Below, piece by piece: positions 8,678-15,137 of a stretch of 64,000 nucleotides of DNA. The notes beneath the pieces were generated by a model that was given only the letters and a program-made list of their open reading frames with translations, had not been told where the DNA came from and searched no databases. The position numbers were made by a program, and so were the translations under genes. This DNA is from Pseudoalteromonas sp. XMcav2-N. GTDB lineage: Bacteria > Pseudomonadota > Gammaproteobacteria > Enterobacterales > Alteromonadaceae. The stretch's first letter is position 1. The number at the start of each line of letters is the position of its first letter. The stretch is from positions 124,001 to 188,000 of the forward strand of contig NZ_JAMXSF010000003.1 of the NCBI RefSeq assembly GCF_024124545.1, written 5' to 3'.

Positions 8678-9967
8678 ATGCCCCCCCTCAAGCTTTCTCT
8701 GCTCAGTGCTGCACTCACGACCTTGCTTGCATGCTCTACTGAGCCTTCAGGTTCAGCGGCTGACTCTGACAATACAGCCAGCCAGGATCCCTTGTTTTGT
8801 CCTGCAAATATTAACTGGGTAACGAACCCCAATAACCCACCAAACGACATTCCGGGTGGTGGGCAGAATCTGTGTCAGTTTTATCAGTTTTCCTGGCAAT
8901 GGTTTATCTCTTTAATCAACGCGCCAAATGGCAAGGACCGGACTTTCTTAAATGAAGACCGCTATGCCATCTATCTCGGTAGCGATCAGGACTCTTGTGC
9001 GCCCAATACACTGGAATCCAAACTGTTTGTCCGAGGAGATAAAGATCCACACACCACCAGTGAAGATTTCACAGCGCCCCATGAGATGAATCAGGCACTG
9101 AATAACGCCGTATTGTATGACCAAAATGGGAATATCGTACTTTACGAGACTCGTTTTGATCGGGATATGTGCAATGTTGCCCGAGGCTCTGCAACTTTAC
9201 CTGCAGGTACTACTGAGATTAAAACTTCGTGGCGTAAAATCACCGAAAAAGACATGCTAAACTATGTGTGGGTTCGCTCGGACACCAACAATGATGGCAA
9301 AATCGATGCCGATGAGTTGTACGGCATGGTGGGTTTTCACCTGGTGATTAGCACCAAAGATCACCCTGAGTTTATCTGGGCGACCTTTGAGCATAAATAC
9401 AATGCACCCGATTGCCAAAAAACAAATCAGCCAACCTCTGACTGGAGTTTTGCCAGTGAGCAATGTGCAGCTGGCCTGCCAAATCCGGATGCAAATTGTG
9501 CGTTTAACAAGACGATCGACCCTACTAAGACTGGCGCTTCTCCTTTGACAGGTACACCGACGGAAGTCTGTCAGGTTTATGCTCAGGGTACGGCCGAGGG
9601 AGACAACCAGGCAGAGCATAACCGGGCTAATATCATTTCTCTTAACGAGCAGTTAAACAAAGTATTTAAGCGTATGCCAACCTATAACTCTTTACGAGTA
9701 CTGGCCAAGTACGAACTGGTTGGCGGGCTGTGGTTAAATGATGTGAGTCAACCTTCTAAGAATCGCGACAACCAGCGTGGGTCCATACAATTGGCAAACA
9801 CGACGATGGAAACCAATGCACAACAAGGGTTTGCTGAGGTTGTCTATACAGGCCCGAACAATCTGCAACCAGCAGCAAACTGTTTTAATTGTCATGGCTA
9901 TTCTGGTCCAACTGAGAATGCGAAAGTAAGTCATATCTTTAGTTCTATTCATGGTTCAAGTAATTAG
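8678..9967 (+). CDS. lipoprotein with single CxxCH haem-type motif and EF-hand
   Basis: A 429-residue exported protein. It begins with a lipoprotein signal (LLSAALTTLLAC, lipobox Cys19), so it is probably membrane-anchored outside the cytoplasm. A Ca-binding EF-hand loop DTNNDGKIDADEL starts near residue 202. A single c-type haem motif CFNCH lies at residues 402-406, only about 25 residues from the end. Many cysteines suggest disulfides. It looks like a mono-haem redox lipoprotein of unknown family, although the CFNCH could also bind a metal without haem. The AAAGGA site supports ATG 8678. It stands as a single gene. Confidence 0.68.
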   Translation: MPPLKLSLLSAALTTLLACSTEPSGSAADSDNTASQDPLFCPANINWVTNPNNPPNDIPGGGQNLCQFYQFSWQWFISLINAPNGKDRTFLNEDRYAIYLGSDQDSCAPNTLESKLFVRGDKDPHTTSEDFTAPHEMNQALNNAVLYDQNGNIVLYETRFDRDMCNVARGSATLPAGTTEIKTSWRKITEKDMLNYVWVRSDTNNDGKIDADELYGMVGFHLVISTKDHPEFIWATFEHKYNAPDCQKTNQPTSDWSFASEQCAAGLPNPDANCAFNKTIDPTKTGASPLTGTPTEVCQVYAQGTAEGDNQAEHNRANIISLNEQLNKVFKRMPTYNSLRVLAKYELVGGLWLNDVSQPSKNRDNQRGSIQLANTTMETNAQQGFAEVVYTGPNNLQPAANCFNCHGYSGPTENAKVSHIFSSIHGSSN

Positions 9968-10126
9968 CTTGTCTATACCGGTGATAACTCGCGCGACTGG
10001 GTTATCATCTGCTCCATGCTCTCCTTTTCTCAGAAATTAGTTTAACCTTATTTTTTGTCCGTGTTTAATCACCGCTTTTACGTCTAGAATAGAGCTAATC
10101 TCCGTAACATCCGATGAGGAAAAACC

Positions 10127-10600
10127 ATGATTGAACAAGGACACGCCTTGCCCCAAACCACTTTGAGCGAACTGACTGCTGATGGCATGGTCACGCACCA
10201 GAGTGATACCCTGTTTGCAGACAAAAAAGTCGTTGTGTTTGCCGTACCTGGCGCTTTTACCCCTACCTGCTCTGCAGCTCACTTACCAGGTTACGTTGCC
10301 CTGGCGGACAAAATCAAAGCCAAAGGAGTCGATGCCATAGTCTGTGTTTCAGTGAATGACGCCTTTGTAATGAACGCCTGGGGTGACGCGCACAATGCAA
10401 GCGAAATTATGATGCTAGGTGACGGTGATGCCAGCTTTACCAAAGCGCTTGGTCTGGATATGGATACAGACGGCTTCGGTGGGATCCGCTCTCAACGCTA
10501 CGCTATGATTGTTGATAACGGGGTTGTCACCACTTTACTGGTTGAAGCACCAAAGACATTTGAAGTCAGTAAAGCAGAAGTGATCCTGGAAAAACTATAA
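10127..10600 (+). CDS. peroxiredoxin of the Prx5 (AhpC/TSA redoxin) type
   Basis: A 157-residue redoxin of normal Prx5 length. The peroxidatic site is PGAFTPTCS (Cys near residue 49) with the conserved Thr and Pro, followed by HLPGY, as in Prx5 enzymes. These reduce hydrogen peroxide and organic hydroperoxides in the cytoplasm with glutathione/glutaredoxin or thioredoxin. No fused glutaredoxin domain is present. The start ATG follows GATGAGG. It is monocistronic with a hairpin after the stop. Confidence 0.9.
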   Translation: MIEQGHALPQTTLSELTADGMVTHQSDTLFADKKVVVFAVPGAFTPTCSAAHLPGYVALADKIKAKGVDAIVCVSVNDAFVMNAWGDAHNASEIMMLGDGDASFTKALGLDMDTDGFGGIRSQRYAMIVDNGVVTTLLVEAPKTFEVSKAEVILEKL

Positions 10601-10614
10601 GCTTCGTTAACTCA

Positions 10615-10634
10615 GGGAGCGTCAGCTCCCTTCC
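10615..10634 (+). terminator. hairpin after the peroxiredoxin gene
   Basis: GGGAGC-GTCA-GCTCCC forms a 6-bp stem starting 15 bp after the stop, followed only by TTCC. It is a plausible but weak terminator. Confidence 0.5.
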
Positions 10635-10757
10635 ATTCGATGGTAGATGTGTTTTATGCCATAAACTCGTAATTGCTGCTGTTTTGTACTTGAAGCCTTG
10701 TAAAAAGCGAGAGCAATAGAAATTGGCAAACAAGTATAAATTGATTGGAGAAATACC

Positions 10758-11342
10758 GTGACAATCAAAATAGAACAAGGATGGGATCGAAAGTATAGTC
10801 ACTCGATTGCCCGGCTTTACGACCAGGCTTTCGGAAACAAATTTGCCAACGCAATCCCCTGTCGGGCAAAGCGACTTGCAGTCTTGGAAAGCTGTTTCAT
10901 ACCAGAATACTCGTTCGTTGCACTGAAAAACGATGAACTGGTAGGGATTGCAGGTTTTAGTGAAGTCAGTGGTTCATTAACAGCAGGCCTTGATACAAAC
11001 GGACTGTTCGAGCATTTAGGGATATTGGGCGGCATACGTGCCTGTTTGTTGTTTAGCCTGTATGAACGTGAGCCACGACAGAATGAAATGATTATGGACG
11101 GTATAGCCGTGCAAGAATCCTGTCGTGGGCTGGGCGTAGGCTCCAGGTTATTGGACAGCATTATCTCTCATGCTCGGACACACGGCTACGCATCAGTGCG
11201 GTTGGATGTAATTGATAGTAATGCCAGAGCAAAAAAACTTTATGCGCGTAAAGGGTTTGTTACCACGAAAACAGAGCACTTTCCTTATTTGCACTGGTTG
11301 CTCGGCTTTTCAGGTTCAACAACCATGCTGTTGAACCTGTAA
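10758..11342 (+). CDS. GNAT family N-acetyltransferase
   Basis: A 194-residue acetyltransferase. The acetyl-CoA loop SCRGLGVGSRLLDSI lies at about residues 120-134, and the following DVIDSNARAKKLYARKGF is the usual GNAT C-terminal signature (N-A-x-x-L-Y-x-x-x-G-F). The start is GTG at 10758 with TTGGAG upstream. The substrate is unknown. The final codons and the stop are part of a perfect 11-bp hairpin, which may act as terminator. Confidence 0.85.
   Translation: MTIKIEQGWDRKYSHSIARLYDQAFGNKFANAIPCRAKRLAVLESCFIPEYSFVALKNDELVGIAGFSEVSGSLTAGLDTNGLFEHLGILGGIRACLLFSLYEREPRQNEMIMDGIAVQESCRGLGVGSRLLDSIISHARTHGYASVRLDVIDSNARAKKLYARKGFVTTKTEHFPYLHWLLGFSGSTTMLLNL
11311..11339 (+). terminator. hairpin embedded in the end of the acetyltransferase gene
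   Basis: CAGGTTCAACA and TGTTGAACCTG form a perfect 11-bp stem with a 7-nt loop. The right arm ends one base before the TAA stop (11340-11342), and the sequence continues TAATTTTATG. The stem is translated, so it would form only after the last ribosome has passed. Confidence 0.5.
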
Positions 11343-11406
11343 TTTTATGAGTGTCGATCAAACACCTCAATAAAGGTCGGTGCAGAACTATTTGAAGCTG
11401 ATGCCT

Positions 11407-11694
11407 TTACAAACCAACAATCTCTCTAAGCGCCGCGACATGACCAAGATAAGCCGCTTCACCTAACTCAGTCAAAGACAGCCAGGTGCGGGGGCGAGAT
11501 AAGCTTGCTCGCTTTGCCACTGAGATGTAATTAGCCTGCTCAAGCGCTTTGATGTGTTTAGATAGCACGGAATCACTGACTTCAAGCTGTGCTTTAACCA
11601 CAGAAAACTCAAGCTCTGAAACGGGGTGAAGTAACGCACAGATCTGTAGCCGATTGTGGGCATGAATAAGCGAGTCAAAACAGGCTTTACTCAT
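11407..11694 (-). CDS. winged-helix transcriptional regulator (MarR/HTH_34-like)
   Basis: A 95-residue one-domain regulator. The stretch VVKAQLEVSDSVLSKHIKAL is a recognition helix region, followed by a wing (YISVAKRASLSRPRTWLSLT). This is the compact winged-helix type (HTH_34/ArsR-MarR-like) often encoded beside a membrane protein. Its start overlaps the end of the upstream membrane-protein gene by 8 bp, so the two are translationally coupled. Paired half-sites before that gene suggest autoregulation. No ligand-binding domain is present. Confidence 0.82.
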   Translation of the reverse strand: MSKACFDSLIHAHNRLQICALLHPVSELEFSVVKAQLEVSDSVLSKHIKALEQANYISVAKRASLSRPRTWLSLTELGEAAYLGHVAALREIVGL

Positions 11695-12166
11695 TGCCAG
11701 AATCCTTTGTCAGCCATTCTCCCGCCGGCAGCTTGTAAAAAGCAAAGCTGCTAAACAGGAAAATCATCGCACCTGCGACATAAGCGGACTGCCAGATCCC
11801 CTGTTTGGTCAGATAGAATGCGAGCAATACAATAAAGGCACTCGATAATGCCAGAGAAACAGTAGTTAGCGTTTTTCTTGATACACCTTTCAGGGTTTTT
11901 GCTTTTACACCTGACACCCGCAGATAATGAGACCAGCCCAATGCCAATGCAATTACACTCAGTGCTGCGCCTATCGCTAGCAAAGTCCAGAAACTACTTT
12001 GACTTGCCTGAGCGCTTGCCGTTGTAGCCAATGCAGCAAGCAGACTAATAAGTACGTTTAACCAAACTGGCGGCCTTAAAAGCAGATTGACCTGACGTTT
12101 GGCAGCATTCGCCGTAATAAGAGACGCACGTGCTGCCTCTGCCCCGATATTAGAATCTTTGTTCAT
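11687..12166 (-). CDS. four-helix membrane protein coupled to a winged-helix regulator
   Basis: A 159-residue protein with about four transmembrane helices (two near residues 35-75, two near 95-145) and a polar N-terminus. ATG 12166 is chosen because AAAGGA lies 6 bp upstream; longer starts at 12172 and 12187 have no site, and the latter would overlap the operator. It overlaps the regulator gene by 8 bp. This two-gene layout (membrane protein plus small winged-helix protein) is common, but the membrane protein's function is unknown. Confidence 0.7.
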   Translation of the reverse strand: MNKDSNIGAEAARASLITANAAKRQVNLLLRPPVWLNVLISLLAALATTASAQASQSSFWTLLAIGAALSVIALALGWSHYLRVSGVKAKTLKGVSRKTLTTVSLALSSAFIVLLAFYLTKQGIWQSAYVAGAMIFLFSSFAFYKLPAGEWLTKDSGNE

Positions 12167-12180
12167 AGTCATTCCTTTAC

Positions 12181-12228
12181 TTTCCATGGTGGAAACTAAA
12201 GATTAGCAGTGACTTTCCATTGTGGCAA
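12181..12228. promoter_or_regulatory. two TTTCCA-N3-TGG half-palindromes, putative operator
   Basis: Upstream of the membrane-protein/regulator pair are TTTCCATGGTGGAAA (12181-12195) and TTTCCATTGTGGCAA (12214-12228). Both are dyads around TTTCCA/TGGAAA, and their starts are 33 bp apart, about three helical turns. This fits a dimeric winged-helix protein binding twice on one face of the DNA. The link to the adjacent regulator is an inference. Confidence 0.55.
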
Positions 12229-12496
12229 GTAATTAATATGAAAGCGCCCAGGCACAAAGCTATGCAGTATTATACTGCTTCCAAATGGCTTAAGGTTGCT
12301 TATAGGTTCTTATAGACAACGAGTAACCCGCTCATAGTGAACCTGGCAGATTATGTATTGTCCGGAGCAGTCAGCAGAGCTGGAAGCTTGACCAGAGATC
12401 AAGATAGGGACATTAATTTGGTGTCCAGTGGATACCCAGGACAGGAACACCTTGGAGCCCACATCAACAACCGCCCCAGCGGCAACAACGAGCCAA
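12229..12496. other. intergenic stretch, no convincing gene
   Basis: The gap between the operator region and the end of the PAS gene has one short minus-strand open frame (12310-12531), which begins inside the PAS gene and resembles no family. It has no ribosome site and I do not call it a gene. Confidence 0.5.
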
Positions 12497-13624
12497 TTAG
12501 TTTTCACCGATAAGTGATAACAACTGCTCACCAGCCATTATCGCATTGCTCTCGCCACCAAATACATTGTCAGTTTCTTTTTCGACAAACACATCGTTAA
12601 GCCAGCTGTTAATATCTTTATTAAACATCAGCAAAAACTCGATTGGAAAGTTGGAGTCCGCAGCCTGAGACTCAAGACGATCAGCCACTTCATCTATCAT
12701 CAGTGCCCCATCGTTGAACTCAATACAAAAGTACAAGGTGTTGGCCAGTTCTTTGTAGAGTCTTGCAACATTTTTAAACCGAGCTTCAGAATAACCGTTC
12801 AGCTCTATTAAACCTGTTTCTGATTCAAGCTCGTTCAGAGCCCCAACAATGGACTCAACATCATCCTCTTCAATTGGGCTGTCGGTCCAGAACGCTTCAG
12901 CAGTCATAGCTTGTTTGTTCAGGCGCTGATCAGCACCATTATCTGAATCTTCATCTAGATCAAAAAACAGTTCATCGAAGCTGTTTTCATCTGGCTCCTG
13001 ATACGGGAACGCTTCCTGAAAAAGCTCGACGTTGTCTTTGAGGTGCAATCGGCCGTTGAGTAGCTTGGCACTTCTTTTCAAAGCACTCAGGACAGAATCA
13101 GCCCCTTTACCAAAGCGACTGCCCTGGCGAGCCGATTCCTGATAAAACTGCTTAAACACGTCCGTCGATTCTCTGATCTGCCGAACCAGGCGGCGCATGT
13201 TAGTGAGATCTTTTTGCAGGGAAATGTAATGTGTCACCTCCCCCGCTTCATTTGTTATCGCTGAGATATTCCACTCAACCGGATACATAGAGCCGTCTTT
13301 TCTGTAATTGACCGAAGAACCGTAAAAATAGCCGTTTTTTTCCAGTGCAGGGCTTAACCTGGCCAGTACTCTGCGGTTGCTCTTGGGCCCTTGTAATATG
13401 GCAGTTGACTGGCCAACTAACTCGGCAAGCTCGTAGCCGGTATGACGACAAAATACTCTGTTAGCATACACAATACGGTACCCCTCATCACGATTAGCGT
13501 CAGTGACGACTATGGCGTGCTGCGAGCGCATTAACACTTGTTTGAGTAGTTCAATTGGAGAGGAGTTTTCCAATAACTGGCCGAAAAATAAGGTTTCTTC
13601 CATGGAAGGATCATTGGTATTCAT
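12497..13624 (-). CDS. PAS-domain protein with unknown acidic C-terminal region
   Basis: A 375-residue protein when started at ATG 13624. An upstream extension of 45 codons is Arg/Cys-rich and unlikely to be real. Residues of about 25-145 form a PAS plus PAC domain (RIVYANRVFCRHTGYELAEL, GQSTAILQG, NYRKDGSMYPVEW). The LOV cysteine motif is absent, so it is not a flavin photoreceptor of that type. The rest is acidic and mostly helical, with no kinase, GGDEF, EAL or HTH domain seen. It may be a sensor that acts by protein contact. Single gene, no obvious partner. Confidence 0.75.
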   Translation of the reverse strand: MNTNDPSMEETLFFGQLLENSSPIELLKQVLMRSQHAIVVTDANRDEGYRIVYANRVFCRHTGYELAELVGQSTAILQGPKSNRRVLARLSPALEKNGYFYGSSVNYRKDGSMYPVEWNISAITNEAGEVTHYISLQKDLTNMRRLVRQIRESTDVFKQFYQESARQGSRFGKGADSVLSALKRSAKLLNGRLHLKDNVELFQEAFPYQEPDENSFDELFFDLDEDSDNGADQRLNKQAMTAEAFWTDSPIEEDDVESIVGALNELESETGLIELNGYSEARFKNVARLYKELANTLYFCIEFNDGALMIDEVADRLESQAADSNFPIEFLLMFNKDINSWLNDVFVEKETDNVFGGESNAIMAGEQLLSLIGEN

Positions 13625-13772
13625 TGGCAGCTCAACTCGTATTCGACAATAACAGTACCTAGCTAGCCTGACGGCAGTAAGTGGCGTACGCATGTCTGTT
13701 TGCGTGAGTTTAACTATAGTGCAAATTACCGAATACCATAATTTTTTGCTCTGAAACACTGACAGCTTGAGT

Positions 13773-13807
13773 GGGATAGCCCCAGCACTAACCTGCCGTG
13801 CTATCCC
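13773..13807 (-). terminator. hairpin after the phosphatase gene
   Basis: GGGATAGC and GCTATCCC form a perfect 8-bp stem around a 19-nt loop, 9 bp past the stop of the minus-strand phosphatase gene. There is no T tract on that strand, so termination is only plausible. Confidence 0.4.
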
Positions 13808-13815
13808 TTTGCTTA

Positions 13816-15090
13816 TCAGTCACTACGTTTTGCAAAACTAAATGACTGTTCAGCCTCAAGCTTGCCACTTTGGTCATGTGGCGTCGTGTAAAAAGACACA
13901 TTCAGTTTGTTCAGATTGTTATCCAGCTCAATATGGGCAAAGCCCCAGATGAAACTTTTAGACCATACCAGATCGTATTCTGCATAGCGCTTCTCCTGCT
14001 GCTGTGCAAACGGTGTGTGTGTTCCGCGCATTTTTGCCGCAGCTCCACTGATAATCAAGGGCAGCTTAGGTTTAGAGTTACCTGGTATTACACGACTGCA
14101 ATCGTCCGTTAGCAGCTCCAGATCATGTTCATGCCCTGCGATATAGGCATCAGCATACTGACAGAGTTCAGGCAAAATGAGTCTTCTCAGTACGTGACCC
14201 TCGTCATATTTGGAACCACCGATTGACCACAGAATATGATGCCCGTACACCAGCTTCCACTTAGCCTTTGAGTGCTTTAATCCTTCCGCCAGCCAGGCAA
14301 GCTGCCGATGATCTTCGCCGTTGACTGGTAACTCATGACGTTCGATATCTTCAACCTCTGCCTGACCGGATGCGAGGGCGCTGGCTAAGCCCTGCTCACT
14401 GCCATCGGGGCGAAGCGGCACCTCGTAATAGTGCTGACCTGAGAGCAACATATTGGTATCCAGTACAAATAGCTCTACATCGTTGCCAGGTTCACCTATG
14501 GTGTAGCTGTAGTAGCCTTTGGGCGACATATAAAAATTTGGTTGTTTTGCCATCCATTCTGTTTGAAGCTTCACGCCTTTTCGTGACGTTTTCCAGTCAT
14601 GGTTGCCCAATGCGGAATATACGACCAGATCCGGTTGCTGCTCAAATAACGGACGCAGCGGTTTTAGGATCAGGTCGTTCATGCGCTGTTGATCATCTTT
14701 GCCATCGTTGGCACCGGCACCATCCGGATATATGTTGTCGCCCAACTGAATAGCAAAGTCGCATTTTTTCTGCTGGCATAAACTAGCCATCGCTTTACCA
14801 GTTGCAAGTGCACCAGTTTGCTCAGTGGCGATGTCTGTGCCCGGATAAACGTAAACCGGCGCGTGATTGAACTCATCAACCGGTCGATGCTCCGCTATCC
14901 AGTCTGCCCGCTCAGCAGCAATAAATTGTGCTTTGTTCTTTGGCTTATGGATGTGTTTTAACTTGGGGTAGTCAGGGTGGTAGCCGCCATCACCAAACGC
15001 CAGGAAGGACACCGAATTATCTGACTGGGCTGCAAAAGAGGCCAGAACAGACACACTCAGGCAGGAAACAATAAAGCGCTTTAAAGTCAT
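13816..15090 (-). CDS. secreted purple-acid-phosphatase-like metallophosphoesterase
   Basis: A 424-residue calcineurin-fold phosphatase. An N-terminal signal peptide (RFIVSCLSVSVLASFAAQS) sends it to the periplasm. The metal motifs appear in order: AFGDGGY, QLGDNIYPDG, SALGNHDW, YGHHILW and AGHEHD, which together bind a di-metal centre and hydrolyse phosphate esters. ATG 15090 (MTLKRF) is preferred over an upstream GTG. It lies 47 bp downstream of a TonB-dependent receptor gene on the same strand, suggesting uptake of a phosphorylated compound and its dephosphorylation in one system. Confidence 0.86.
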   Translation of the reverse strand: MTLKRFIVSCLSVSVLASFAAQSDNSVSFLAFGDGGYHPDYPKLKHIHKPKNKAQFIAAERADWIAEHRPVDEFNHAPVYVYPGTDIATEQTGALATGKAMASLCQQKKCDFAIQLGDNIYPDGAGANDGKDDQQRMNDLILKPLRPLFEQQPDLVVYSALGNHDWKTSRKGVKLQTEWMAKQPNFYMSPKGYYSYTIGEPGNDVELFVLDTNMLLSGQHYYEVPLRPDGSEQGLASALASGQAEVEDIERHELPVNGEDHRQLAWLAEGLKHSKAKWKLVYGHHILWSIGGSKYDEGHVLRRLILPELCQYADAYIAGHEHDLELLTDDCSRVIPGNSKPKLPLIISGAAAKMRGTHTPFAQQQEKRYAEYDLVWSKSFIWGFAHIELDNNLNKLNVSFYTTPHDQSGKLEAEQSFSFAKRSD

Positions 15091-15137
15091 AAGTAGCACA
15101 CAGTGCCGGGTTTCCCCGGCACGCTCCGCTAAACAGG

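Noticed and set aside
12310..12531. 73-codon minus-strand open frame
   Set aside because: It starts inside the PAS gene, has no ribosome site and no family resemblance.
13200..13600. PAS domain as a LOV photoreceptor
   Set aside because: The LOV cysteine motif (GRNCRFLQ type) is absent; the site reads GQSTAILQG.
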